Source: Dactylonectria macrodidyma
Taxonomy: Eukaryota; Ascomycota; Sordariomycetes; Hypocreales; Nectriaceae
NCBI GenBank assembly: GCA_020744425.1
Contig: JAGMUV010000009.1
Coordinates: forward strand, 806,001 to 870,000
Reading direction: 5' to 3'
Length of the DNA: 64,000 nt
The notes beneath the pieces were generated by a model that made no database searches, was not told where the DNA came from, and saw nothing but the letters and a program-made list of their open reading frames with translations. Every line of letters starts with the position of its first letter. Position 1 is the first letter of the stretch. Both the position numbers and the translations under genes were made by a program. This document shows positions 1 to 10,516 of the stretch, in pieces.

Positions 1-513
1 GTCCACATCCAGCGTCCCATTATCGCGCATCTCCTTTTGCCATATATAGTGCTGGAAGTCGGGGTTGTCGACGTAATAGCCGGCGGGGAGGTCGGCGAGA
101 ATGTCAATGACTTCGTGGCCGCGCAGCGTTTCGTCGAGATCGGAGAAAATAAGAAGGTCGTCTTTGCCGAAGCAGGCGCTGACGCTGTCGAGCTGGGCAT
201 CAATCTTGTCGCGATGCTCGCCGTGGCCCATCTTGAGGACGGGCTGGATGGATTCGAGGACGTGCTTCGGGAAGGAGGCGCATAGCTCCTTTGTGGTCTT
301 GCCGACGGGGTCGACGGACACGGGGAAGAAGTAGCTGGTGGTTTCGAAGGGGTAGTACTCGGGGACGTTGTAGCTGCCGTGGATACTGTGCCAAAAGACC
401 AGGATGACGACGATGATGGAGCAGAGGCCGATGATGGCTATGCGACTGAAGCGCTTGTTGAGCATCATCCGCCGTGCGCCGGGCATGCCAGCCGGGGTCC
501 AGAGGGGCGGCAT
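1..513 (-). CDS. DUF3405-like type II membrane protein, 5' part only
   Basis: An ATG at 513 opens 171 codons on the minus strand with no stop before the window edge, so only the N-terminal part is present. Residues 25-41 (IAIIGLCSIIVVILVFW) form a hydrophobic segment just after a basic stretch (LNKRFSR), which fits a type II signal anchor of a Golgi or ER protein. Further on come the stretches DDLLIFSDLDE and LPAGYYVDNP, which recall the fungal DUF3405 family, whose biochemical role is unknown to me. The DxD-like acidic residues in FSDLDE would suit a glycosyltransferase-like fold, but that is inference. The start at 513 was chosen because upstream codons in this frame give no better ATG and the basic/hydrophobic order then makes sense. 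No intron is evident. The C-terminal part must lie left of the window. Confidence 0.7.
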   Translation of the reverse strand, partial: MPPLWTPAGMPGARRMMLNKRFSRIAIIGLCSIIVVILVFWHSIHGSYNVPEYYPFETTSYFFPVSVDPVGKTTKELCASFPKHVLESIQPVLKMGHGEHRDKIDAQLDSVSACFGKDDLLIFSDLDETLRGHEVIDILADLPAGYYVDNPDFQHYIWQKEMRDNGTLDVD

Positions 514-1003
514 GGGATCGCGAACATGGCACGATGGCGGTGAAGAAGACGAGCAGAGCGAGCGAGGTGATGGTCAGATTGTTGTCGTCGAGGGCAAAGA
601 GATGCTCTCTCAAGGGTTGTCGAGGGCAGGCATCGCAGGATCGTCGGTGGCATTCTGCCGCGAAAGGGGAGTCGGAGCCTTGCGAGGCTGAGACACTGGC
701 TCGTTTAGTGGCGTGTTCCATTCCAGAGCTTAATTACTGGACACTGGACACTGAACAGTCGTTTCTAGCGGGGGGATTTTAGCACCCACGCCCTGGAGGA
801 CGTCCCCTAAAAGAGAGCCATCCAGCGGATTTGCGGGGAGCATGGTGCTCTCATGCCTCACGGGGAAGTGAGCAAGGTCCTTGGGAATCTCCGGAATATC
901 CAACCATCATCACGCGTTGATTGCTCCATTAAACCCATGTGTCAGAGACTAATTAAATATCATGACGGGAGCTAAACCTTAAGCTTTATTTTTCTGTCTT
1001 TAA
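514..1003. other. Intergenic, no gene seen
   Basis: This stretch lies between the 5' end of the DUF3405-like gene and the 3' end of the PQ-loop gene. The longer open frames overlapping 514-780 are antisense or frame shadows. The part from 780 to 1003 is AT-richer and holds no supported feature. Confidence 0.6.
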
Positions 1004-2045
1004 TCATTCGATGTCTCGATCAACGTCTCCTTGCGCTGCCGTACGAGCTCTGAGGTTGGCAGAGTTCGCCGAGACCGTGCGGAACACGGAGCTCGACGAT
1101 GGGATATCATGCAGCGTGATGCCGTTGCTGGCTTGGTTATCAGACGTGCTGCTCGACGGAAGACCATCTTGGTCATTTTCAGGCGTTCCCTTGGCAGACC
1201 GGTTGAACCAGCGCTTCTTAAACCAAGGCAGGAAATTGTAGTAGCCTCCGCACGCAAATACGCCGCACCAGAGGACAAACTCAGTCGCGTAGATGACGAC
1301 GCCCATGACGTCGAGCTCTGGTTGGAAGAAGAGTGACACTAACGAGAAAACATCGCCCGCGGCGTCAATGGCCACGAAGATAAACGAGATGCCGCGCACC
1401 GTTCGGTGGAGGTAGATGTCCCAGTAGTGCCGTAGCACGCCCGCCGCGAGCAGTGCTGCTGAGAGAGCCGCCATGAGGATCATGGGCCACTCGATGTCGC
1501 GAGAGTCGGGGATGCGCAGGGCGATGATCAGACCTGCTTGGATTCCTCCCATGACTGCCGCGATGGGGACCACGACGAGCAGAGATCGTTGTACTGTCCA
1601 TTTCTAAAGGCGCATCATATCAGCAACACAACGAAACCCACATGGCCTGGAGGCGGATGCTCACCCGTTCGTAGTAATAGCACTGGATCCACGTTATGAG
1701 ACTGAGCAGAGTCAAGATCTGAGGTTGGATGCGCAGCGCGATGTTGAAGTCCTTGACGATGTTGTAGACACCGAGCGGAACGCCCGCCCACGCCCAGAGC
1801 ATCATCATCGACGGTTGAAGACCGGTCGCATTGTGTCGGCGATAGTTGACGACAATCTGAGGTATCAACTACGTGCAGCATGTTAGAAATGTCACTCCTA
1901 GCATCGATATGCGGTATTGGAGATGTACCTGGATTGACCAACAGACCTGCGGGTTGGAGATTAGCTGAGGCAATTGATGAAAGAGGATGGCATTTCTTAC
2001 TGCTCCGAGAGTGCCCAGGACGTTTGCTGCGGCGGGTACGTCCAT
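1004..2045 (-). CDS. PQ-loop repeat membrane protein
   Basis: Four exons on the minus strand give 288 aa: 2045-2001, 1946-1929, 1868-1665 and 1603-1004, with introns of 54, 60 and 61 nt, all GT...AG. The joined N-terminus reads MDVPAAANVLGTLGAVCWSI then QLIPQIVVNYRRHNATGL; the PQ dipeptide with its aromatic/basic follow-on is the hallmark of the PQ-loop (MtN3/cystinosin-like) fold. A second block near residues 145-185 (IDAAGDVFSLVSLFFQP, then VVIYATEFVLW) corresponds to the second repeat. About seven hydrophobic segments are visible, followed by a polar Ser-rich tail from about residue 215. Family members move amino acids or act as cargo-receptor-like proteins in vacuolar or Golgi membranes; the substrate cannot be read from sequence. 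The very short second exon (18 nt) is required to join 'GA' to 'QL' in frame and is the least certain boundary. Confidence 0.85.
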
Positions 2046-3908
2046 ATTCTAGTATCGGCTCAAGTAACAATACTGCGAAGCGTTTGAATATTGTAGAGAT
2101 GAGTTGATGCGAATTCAAGAGCAACAGTCCAAATTCTGAATGCGCGACGTCAGACGAGATCTCCACTTCGGTACCCTTGGTAATCGATACTGTGTGCACT
2201 CCAGCAATTCAAAGGATGCCATACTCCAAAGTTATTTAATAGCCCTTTGAGAATTGGATCATTCGTGCAATTCCCATAACTCTTCTCAAAGACCATCAAC
2301 CTTGTTTTGTCCGATATGGGTCATGATGTCCATCCTCGCCAGCTGTTCTCGGTCAATCACACCACTTATTAGCGGGTATCTGAGTATATTGTCAAGTTCT
2401 GGTACGTCTGCTATTCCCTGAATACAGTCCTTGATTTGAGAGTGTTGTGCAATTAGGAGGTGAGCTTGTAATGGTATCTCATATAAGAAGAGCTATAATT
2501 CCTAGAGCATGTTTACGATGTTATCGGTGTCGAGCAAGAGCTGATAACTCTTTGCCTCCTTCCGGGAAATTAGATAACCCCCACGTCGGCAGATGCTGCA
2601 CCGGTATTGAAAGCCTAGAACCTGCACGTCATTGCTGCCGACCTTAAGCCAGTGCAGAATTATTCTGGAATAGCGGGTTTAGGCATGTGATTTACCTCCA
2701 GACAATCGACTTTGAGTTGATGGAGTGAAGCACGATGCTTGGGAGCTCTGGTCTTCGTACCCCTGCCACGATTGGCGTGACCTTGGGGAGCTCAAATTCG
2801 AGTACTAGAGGAAACCGAGATGTCCCAGGCCTGCTCTGGCCATGGAACTCACAAGGCCAATGCTGGGCCAACAAGGTCTGAAAAGACCGATGTCGAGAAG
2901 CCCGAATTTGGTATGTCCGAGACGAAGACGGAGTCGGAGACGGCGGCCTCGGGGTCGGTGCTTGGAGAACAGCTCTCATAGGCTGCTGAGACCGAATCCG
3001 ATATTAGGCCAACGGAGTCGGCCGTAGGTATGGAGTCCGTACAGCCCGTCATCAAGGAGGTAAATGAAGCCCCTAGGCACCGTTGTTTTAGAAGTGGAGT
3101 AGCTAATTGAGAAGGCGGCGACTGAGGCTCAGCTCCTCAATCTACCTGTTGTGTGGAAATCGCACGCGGCCATTATTACGAAGGCAGCAGAGTTCACTGA
3201 CACACTAAGAAGCGATTCAAATGGGAAAGAGGGGAGCATGTGAAGGAAAAAGCTCACAGCCAGGATGGCCGAGATCGGTTACTCAGATGCAGCGGTAGGC
3301 ACCAAACTTGTAGATGGCGCTCTTTATCTGATCATCTGATAAAATCTGACCCTTGACCCCACCAACCGGCACGCACTTTTCGGGACACGGCCCAGAGATG
3401 AGGACACCCTCTTGTAGAAGACCCATGAACGAGAAAATGCTATTCTGCGACATGGGTAGGGAATGCTCTCGTTTTACGCAATGCGGAACGAGCACCGCAG
3501 CGGGTGGGCGTCTAACATGCTGTTAGTGCCAGGCTCCCAGTTACGGGTTGCCCAAACTAGCGGGAAGCGCTGGAATGGAGCATGAGCTGTGAATAAAGCA
3601 TGACAACTCGAGAAAATCTCGACTAATTAGACAAGCCTTCCCCATGGCCCAAGCTCACTCTAAGGCCTAGCTGACGCGTGTTGGTGGGCTTCACTGGCCG
3701 GGGGAAGATTCTTGTTGCCCGCTCCGCCATCCCCGGAAGGGTCCATGGATACTCCATGGATCTCATCGGGCATTGTCGTCTTGGCCGAATCCATATCAAC
3801 CCGGTGTGTCCCATTGATGACCTCCCATTGAGTTGTTTCTACAAAATCGAGTATCACGAGGGTTAGATTGGACATTTACACCAACTTGCAACAACTCACC
3901 CCGCTGCA
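2046..3908. other. 1.9 kb intergenic region with possible gene relic
   Basis: No complete gene could be built here. On the plus strand around 2820-3240 there are short coding-looking stretches (for example SETKTESETAASGS and EKAATEAQLLNLPVVW) broken by stops, which could be a decayed or heavily intron-split small gene. On the minus strand a 70-codon frame at 3283-3495 (with GPCPEKCVPVGGVKGQ) looks codon-like but has no recognisable family. An ACGCGT hexamer lies near 3673, close to the start of the flavoprotein gene. Nothing else is supportable. Confidence 0.4.
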
Positions 3909-5315
3909 ATGTTGGACAAGCCCATCCTCTTCACTAAAGTCGTCGTCTACACGCTCGCCTTCTTTTGGCGACAATTAGAGCGCTCCGTCGCCCGGTCCAA
4001 AGAGAGCTGGGCCTTTCGACTATCGGGAGGAAAGGCCTCTGCCACCAGAGACGCCAACATTGTCATCGTGGGCGCCAACTTTGCTGGATACCAGGCCGCC
4101 AAGGTGCTGTCCCTGAACTTGCCGCCCGGCAGCCGATATCGGGTCGTCGTCGTCGAGCCCAGCTCGCACTTCCAGTTCACTTGGGTACTCCCGCGCTTCT
4201 GCGTCGCAAAGGGCCATGAGCACAAGGCCTTTATTCCCTACGGCGCCTATCTCGCCGGTGCTCCAGAGGGCGCTGTCCAGTGGATAAAGGACCGCGTCGC
4301 TTCCATCTCCAAGTCGCACATTAAGCTCCAGGACAGCGGCGAAGAGATCCCCTACGAGTATTTGATCATCGCCACCGGGTCCGCCGTGGACGAGGGTCTT
4401 CCGTCGCGGACCAATGCGACCGAGAAGCTGGAGAGCATGAAACGCATGCAGGCCATGCAGAAGAGCATCGAAGGCGCTAGCAGGATTGTCGTTGTGGGCG
4501 GCGGTGCGGCCGGCGTTGAAGTCGCAACAGATGCCAAGTCGCTGTATCCAGACAAGACCATCATCCTCGTTCACTCTCGCAAGAAGTGTATGCATCGTTT
4601 CGGCGAGGGCTTGAAAAAAGCCGCCGAGGAGGGCCTCGATAGACTTGGAATCGAGGTCATCCTGGAGGAGCGCGTTGTGGGCGAAGACAAGGAGGCCGGC
4701 ACTGTCACTCTTCGATCTGGCCGGGTCATTGAATGCGATCTTTTTGTACGTTCTCCGCGAAGCAACCTTCAAGACAGCCTACCGGGACACAACTAACAGG
4801 AGTAGATCAACTGCACCGGCCAAAGGCCTGCGTCAGATATTCTCAAGACCCTAGCCCCAGAAACCATCTCAGAATCCGGACACATCAAAGTGAAGCCAAG
4901 CCTCCAGATCGACAACGACTCGTTCCCCAACATCTACGCCTGCGGAGACGTCGCTGACACAAAGACGCCTAACCCCAACGGCCGATCCGCCCACCGCCAG
5001 GGAGACGTCGCCGCCGACAACATTCTCCAGGTGATCCGTGGCAAGAAACCCGTCCACGTCTTCGCCAGCAACTGGGCAGATGGCATCATCAAGCTGACGC
5101 TTGGCCTGGTAGGTCTTTTACGATTCCTTGGAGCTGACACACAATTAATGGGTTTTTAGGATCGCTCTGTAACACACATTGGCGATGGACAGAAAGAGCT
5201 GCTGTGGGAGTCGAAAGAAAAGGAGGAGGAGCTCATGGCTGCGCGGTGCTGGCAAAATTTTGGCGCGAAGCCCTATGAGGATGACTCTATCCCAAAGGAC
5301 ATGATTACACCGTAA
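3909..5315 (+). CDS. AIF/FSP1-like FAD-dependent NAD(P)H oxidoreductase
   Basis: Three exons give 431 aa: 3909-4745, 4806-5108 and 5160-5315, with introns of 60 and 51 nt. The protein has the two-dinucleotide layout of the pyridine nucleotide-disulfide oxidoreductase family: FAD-binding IVIVGANFAGYQAA near residue 50, the LIIATGS motif near 155, NAD(P)H-binding IVVVGGGAAGVEVA near residue 195, and a C-terminal FAD contact IYACGDVAD near residue 320. Size and motif order match AIFM2/FSP1-type quinone reductases of fungi rather than thioredoxin reductase, because no CxxC redox pair is seen. The first 20 residues are hydrophobic (ILFTKVVVYTLAFFW), suggesting membrane association. Likely role: NAD(P)H-dependent reduction of quinones at membranes; the cellular role in this fungus is inference. 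The gene is transcribed away from the PQ-loop gene and towards the SDR gene. Confidence 0.87.
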
Positions 5316-6109
5316 ATTGCTTAAAGGGAAATACAGTAACCCACGCCAGGTTAGAGTAGGTGGGAGCTGCATTGTTGGTTTATCGCTTGGCGCTCGATTG
5401 TAGACGGCACTGGTTCGCAAGTCGCCGTATCGTGATGTCTGGATAAGAGATGACCCGTGGGGCTACACACATGTTGGTAATATCTTTGTTGTTGACTTCT
5501 TAAGCAGAGTCGCCTCGAATTTTTAATCGCAGAATTAGACAAAACAGATCATCTGAACGTAATTCACATTGGAAAGCTTCCTTCATGCTAACTTGTCCCA
5601 GCGGTCAAATTCAATAACTCTCGTCGTCCCAATCGCCTACCCACCCTGTAGCACAGACAACTTAACCTAGGAAGCTCTCTCTTAAGCTGTCCAACATAGA
5701 TCCGAATCTCAAATCCAGCAGGCCAATCAACGCAGGCCAATCAACGCAGGCCAATGGCGTTGACATGCTTGCATATCAGATTCAGGATCGATAAGCTTCG
5801 CATATTCATGCACGTCTACAGACCGGGGCAGCATGTGAAGTGGAACTTTGTAAACCGCTCTCGTATCCTCTCGGAGTTGCACTTTTCCGATGGCAAGACG
5901 TGCTCCGTTGCGGGAGCACATGCCTATGGGGGACTGGCTCGGTAGGGATCATACATCCTTGCTGGGTCTTGGCTATTCCACGCCAACCGTAGATACGGTA
6001 GGTGGCAGTACAGCTTCCTTTCTGGGCAATTAATTCGTCCCACGAAACTCAGCGAAGAAGATAATGCGCATTGATTTAGGCTTACACATGCCGAAGGCTT
6101 ATAGCAACG
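5316..6109. other. Convergent intergenic region
   Basis: The region separates the 3' ends of the flavoprotein and SDR genes. It holds a short CCAAT-containing tandem repeat (listed separately) and overlapping 60-odd codon frames at 5727-5945 on both strands that resemble no family. No gene is called. Confidence 0.5.
5719..5757. repeat. 14-bp tandem repeat containing CCAAT
   Basis: The unit CAGGCCAATCAACG is repeated head to tail about 2.7 times, placing three CCAAT pentamers at 14-bp spacing. The third copy breaks off as CAGGCCAATGG. It lies between two convergent genes, so a promoter role is not obvious. Confidence 0.85.
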
Positions 6110-7313
6110 CTACGCCCGGTCGTTCAGAACCGTCTTGAATGTCTGCTCTATCCACCTTTGCCAGTCATCGTCCGTCTTTTGAGGTTTCCACCCCAAATCG
6201 AGAGCAAGCTGCGGGCTGGTATTGTTTCTATCTTGTTGTCAGAAGTCTCCTGAATCGCCTCTATTGGGTTCAACATACCTCAGGCAAAAGCTGTTCTTCA
6301 GCATCTCTTGGTCCCCTCCCATCCACCTCTCCGCCGCGTCCTCAATGGAGATGGACACTGGCTGAGCCGTCTCCCAGGTTCCTAGCCGGACTCCGACCTC
6401 GCTGATTGTCTTCGAAACATCGAGCCAGGAATGATAGCCTGTCTCCGTGAAGAACAGCCCATCCCGACCGACCGGCACATCTCCCCCGGCGAGAATGCGC
6501 GCTAGAAGCACATCGTACAGAGCAGCGAGATCCTCGATGTGAACGTGGCCCGCGCCTCCCAAGCCGCCATCCACATACTCTGCTCGGCCTTCGTTGAGTG
6601 CACTCTTGACAAGGTCAAACAACTGCATCGTGTGCTGGTTGAAGAATCCCGTGCCCTGGCCGTATACATCAGGTGGCAGAAGGATATACGCACTCACGTC
6701 CTGGCGTTCTGACGCAGCCACGACTTCGAGCAGCGTCGTTCGCTGTGAGAAAGGTCTTTGCGCCTCTAGATGTTCCAAATGGGTATACAGATCGCTCTTG
6801 TCGGAAAAGTTCGTGGGACTGGTTCCCTGGCTATCCGGCGATGAGTCCGCAAAGTTCCAACTCCCCGAAGTCTCGACCAAGTCAGCAGGCGGGCCAAAGC
6901 GTGAAGATTCCCACAGTCATACATGGATATAATGGACTTTGCCTCCGGTTCCTGCCCTTCTCAATCCCAGTCCTTTGATTAGCGCCGAAGCCGACCCGAG
7001 ATGGAAGCCTGATGCAGTATGAATCACAACATCGTGCTCGCTGGCGACTCTCGTCAAGAGCTCCGCATCGTCTAAATCGCGAAAAACGACGGCCTTCACA
7101 CCCTTGGTTTGGAGAACTTCCGCTTGTTGCTGCTTCCGCACTAGTGCTGAGATGCTCAACTGCTGGAGGAGGGGGTTCGTCGAGGAGAGCAGTGTCGAGA
7201 GGACCGAGCCTCCTCTTTGTGGCAATTAGCTGGGACTGTCGTATTGTCGCGATAACAGCTCTTGCTTACACGTAACCTGTCGCACCCGTCAAGAGTACTT
7301 TCAGCTGTGCCAT
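6110..7313 (-). CDS. Extended SDR / NAD-dependent epimerase-like protein
   Basis: Four exons give 348 aa: 7313-7270, 7214-6923, 6871-6279 and 6227-6110, with introns of 51-55 nt. The N-terminus reads MAQLKVLLTGATGYVGG, a TGxxGxxG Rossmann dinucleotide site of extended SDRs, completed only after the first intron is removed. Later motifs are VVIHTAS (end of strand 4), YIHTSGSW (strand 5, spanning the second intron) and YILLPPDVYGQGTGFFN. A canonical YxxxK pair is not evident where expected, which is common in this NmrA-like/epimerase-like fungal subgroup. The C-terminus ends WIEQTFKTVLNDRA, a typical short helix. The first intron would use an AAG acceptor, less usual than CAG/TAG but demanded by the frame. 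Substrate is unknown; nucleotide-sugar, aldehyde or ketone reduction are all possible. Confidence 0.85.
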
Positions 7314-8362
7314 GGTTGGCCAATCTCGCCTGTTGAGGATTTGGGTGAGTATGACTGATCTGAGTGCATTTTCAACCTAGCCTCTCGGGCTGAGTTGACT
7401 CCGCATGAGAACACCCATCAGCATCCCCTCGAGCCCCGCATGTCACCGATGCTCAATTCAATTTCAGATCGAATGGCCAAGAATCCAGTAAAAACTATGG
7501 GTATTGTGTTTCCTCCATCTGTCCTATCCAATTCCATCATTAAGCAAGTACTGTACATCCCCGCTCGAGACAATTTCTTCATGGACATTTATCTACTTTT
7601 TGCCCACTCCATAATGAGTGTTCCAATGGCCATTTAACTCCGATGTGCGTATCACTTCGTCAACCCTCCGAGCAGGCAAGAACGCCACCGACTGACCGTT
7701 TTCAAGACACCTGTTGGATTTGGATCCTCTCCGTTGAAGCCTTTTTCGATAATTTGGGAACTGTTTTGTTCATATCCCTGACGACTCAGTCCTCGTCAAT
7801 TCACTTGATGTGTCAGATAGAGGCTGGCCATGTCAGTATGGGGACATTTGTGATGTTTCGGCTGTGTTGATTTTAAGCTCTCATGTCCATTCTGATCTCT
7901 TTCCGAGCCAAGCTCGACGGGCCCAGCCTACCCACTTACGGGAAACTCAACTACTTCGACATTTTTCTTGTGGTGAGTCAGGGTGACTCTGGCAATTGAT
8001 AGCGATGCTGGGCGCCTATGTCGATTAGACCTGATTCGTCCAGGGATCATTCGACTTAATCAATGTCCCAGGAAGAGCATGTTTTGCGCAGCGTCGCGGC
8101 TTCTTCGATTCACTCTGCTTGTTTTATGCAAGTAGCGTCATCTTGGAGGATCCCCTGCCCCTATCTTGATGTGGCCTTCCGGTTCAAGGGATCATGATCA
8201 GCATTGGATGCTGCTGTTAGAGAATCCTGTAGGTGGTGATATTCATGCAGCTAGTGTCTGCATTTTGGTTCTTGGATTGTCTCAAATCGCTAAGCAGAAT
8301 CGAGGCAAAAAGCCCCAGAGCCTCATCGCTCATGGGATACTGGCGGCACAAGACTCCTAGTA
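7314..8362. other. 1.05 kb intergenic region
   Basis: It carries the upstream region of the SDR gene and the 3' flank of the Zn2Cys6 regulator. Open frames of 64-83 codons exist (for example 7395-7637 and 8166-8360) but their residue composition and lack of context do not support genes. Confidence 0.5.
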
Positions 8363-10516
8363 TTATGATAGGACGTCTTGGTTGGATTTTACCATGCCAA
8401 GGCCGCCGATGTCACGCTCAAGGAGGCGAAGGGCTTCCCTGGCAAATGGAGCGGCGGCACCGCGAACTCTCAGTGCCCACCTAAGCTCGTCGACACGGGA
8501 GGCACACCAAGCCATCTCATCGAATGAGTCTGCCGTCACCCAGAGTAAACCAGCCAGGGAACCCACCTCTGCTGCCTGGTAAGCTGCCTGGCTTCCCCAA
8601 AATGCAGCCGTGTGTTCTGGACGCAAGGAGCCAAGTAGCTCAATGGCTCCTTGTAACTTAGCTCGAGCAGTAGACCGCAAGACTTCGTAGAGTGACCCCG
8701 GCGTGTCTGGGGTCATGATCCGAACTAGAGCTCGATGGAGAGCGATTTCTATTGAGGCGTGGGCAAGATGCAGGGCACCATTCGCACATAGTTCCTGCAG
8801 CTTAGTGGTCTGGAGTTGAAGCTGTTGTGGTAGACAAGCGTGCCATTCGCGCAAACGAAAGACGAGAGGCTTTGCAAGTTCAACAGCAGCGACTACACCC
8901 ATCTGATCCAAGGTACCACCTGAGCGCGTGGCTGCTGCACTGTAGAAAGTGCGAATGACATCGCTTAGGATGTGAGTTAATTCGATGTGGCGTAGAAATA
9001 GATCCCATCCTGTTGAAATGACCGAATTACTATTGTCGGGATTTCCATCATCCATCGTAAGGAGTTCAGGATAGTCGGATGAGGCGCATGGCTGAACATC
9101 CCAGTCAGAATCCTGGATGAGAAAAGGCCTGCCGTGGACACACGCCCCCCATCGATCTTGCATGAATAAAGCCCATGCTAGCCTCCGACGAAGCCCAATT
9201 TCCCAAGCTGGGATGGACCACGAACTGCAGTCAATATGGATTCCCAGGTCTTGAGCCATGGCGACGAGCTGGGCTGTGAACATGCGACTTGAGGTGGGAT
9301 GGGTATTGATGCCAGACTCGACGATACGACGGTTGCGTTGAAGAAGGAGTAGTCCCGCCTCCAGGGTGCTCAGCTTCGGACGAAGCATGTCTTGGGCCAT
9401 GGTGCGCTCAGCTAACTCCTCGAGGGCAGCTGGGTCCGGGATAGATTCAACCTCGCGCCCGGCGAGAGCACTGTCATACAACTGCCAGTCCAGGGCCACA
9501 AGATAGACGGCAGCCAGAAGGGACGGGGCAAAGTGCCGGTGTGAAAGGCGATGTTTGCTGATGAAGACATCCTTGTGTAAGATGGGAAAGCTAGGGTGAA
9601 CAATGCGAAAGTAAAGATCCACCAGAGTGCGACCCAGAGGATGTACTGTTGCCTCAATGGCATCCAAGTCGGCAATACGGCGGGTCTCAGACGCAGTGGA
9701 CTCGTCAGGATGCACCAAGAACACGGTTCTATGGTTCAGACGGCGAGAGAAGGTAGTTAGTGTTGCGGGAGAAGATCCGTCCTGGTTGATCTGGAGACTT
9801 GGGCGATGTAGATCAAGTAAGAAGGGGTCGCGATAGTCGGTTGGGCCGATGTACTCGGCATGGGTCTTGAGGTCAAGACCGAGAGTGTTGCTGAGGATCT
9901 TAGGCCTGGGAGGGGCTTCATGGCGTTTGTCCTTGGAACCTGCCGCTTGCTGCTGCACCTGAGAAGGGGATTGGCCCGGCATGGGGTTATTCTCTACACT
10001 CGCCGGGGTAGAGACTGAATCGCCCTGGCGGCTTGAGGACGGTGAGGCTGCAGAGGGGCCGGCACCATTGCTGCCATGGCCCGGCGGCGAGGTTGCAGTC
10101 TCGGCAAGGTCAAGATCCTGGGGACGACCGAGTTCATCGACGGCATCTCCTCGCGAAGCAAGTCTGTCGCGATCGCGATCCCGATTCAGACGACGTTGGC
10201 GGGGAGTCGGCCCGCGCAGGAAGGTACACGGCTGGTTGTGGAAGGTACAGAGCACACAGCGATGCTGGCCGTCCTCTCTGACGCAGCGCGTCTTGCGGAG
10301 TCGACAGGTATCACAAGGCCGAGAACGCGCTGCCGATGACGACGTCGATGGGCCGCCGCCGCCGCCGCCGTTGTTATTGTTGTTGCTGCCGCCGCCGCCG
10401 CCGCCGCCGCCTCCCGGGCCGCCGGGTTCGGCCGTGTTTGGCATTGGCATGAAGGCAGCAGACGCTGAATCACGAGGGAGCGGCTGCGAGAACATTGGAG
10501 GACATGACCCACCCAC
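8363..10516 (-). CDS. TamA/DAL81-type Zn2Cys6 transcription factor
   Basis: A single uninterrupted frame of 717 aa. Residues about 68-98 form the binuclear zinc cluster (CDTCRLRKTRC ... CVLCTFHNQPC), followed by the basic linker PTPRQRR. Compared with generic members, the CVLCTFHxQPCTF pattern and the later LGLDLKTHAEYIGPTDYRDP block strongly recall Aspergillus TamA and yeast Dal81/Uga35. A fungal middle homology region starts near residue 300 (YFRIVHPSFPILHKDVF). The C-terminal part with LRPEHTAAFW also fits that family. Residues 30-56 are low-complexity Gly/Asn runs encoded by GCC/GTT triplet repeats on the plus strand. Family members are pleiotropic co-activators of nitrogen-catabolic genes (urea, allantoin, GABA). 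It is divergent from a urea amidolyase 1.7 kb away. Single-exon structure is somewhat unusual for the family. An alternative start is the Met at residue 8. Confidence 0.9.
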   Translation of the reverse strand: MGGSCPPMFSQPLPRDSASAAFMPMPNTAEPGGPGGGGGGGGGSNNNNNGGGGGGPSTSSSAARSRPCDTCRLRKTRCVREDGQHRCVLCTFHNQPCTFLRGPTPRQRRLNRDRDRDRLASRGDAVDELGRPQDLDLAETATSPPGHGSNGAGPSAASPSSSRQGDSVSTPASVENNPMPGQSPSQVQQQAAGSKDKRHEAPPRPKILSNTLGLDLKTHAEYIGPTDYRDPFLLDLHRPSLQINQDGSSPATLTTFSRRLNHRTVFLVHPDESTASETRRIADLDAIEATVHPLGRTLVDLYFRIVHPSFPILHKDVFISKHRLSHRHFAPSLLAAVYLVALDWQLYDSALAGREVESIPDPAALEELAERTMAQDMLRPKLSTLEAGLLLLQRNRRIVESGINTHPTSSRMFTAQLVAMAQDLGIHIDCSSWSIPAWEIGLRRRLAWALFMQDRWGACVHGRPFLIQDSDWDVQPCASSDYPELLTMDDGNPDNSNSVISTGWDLFLRHIELTHILSDVIRTFYSAAATRSGGTLDQMGVVAAVELAKPLVFRLREWHACLPQQLQLQTTKLQELCANGALHLAHASIEIALHRALVRIMTPDTPGSLYEVLRSTARAKLQGAIELLGSLRPEHTAAFWGSQAAYQAAEVGSLAGLLWVTADSFDEMAWCASRVDELRWALRVRGAAAPFAREALRLLERDIGGLGMVKSNQDVLS

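Noticed and set aside
3660..3875. 71-codon minus-strand frame with plausible residue composition
   Set aside because: Its ATG would lie 33 bp from the flavoprotein start on the other strand, leaving no room for two promoters, and no family matches.
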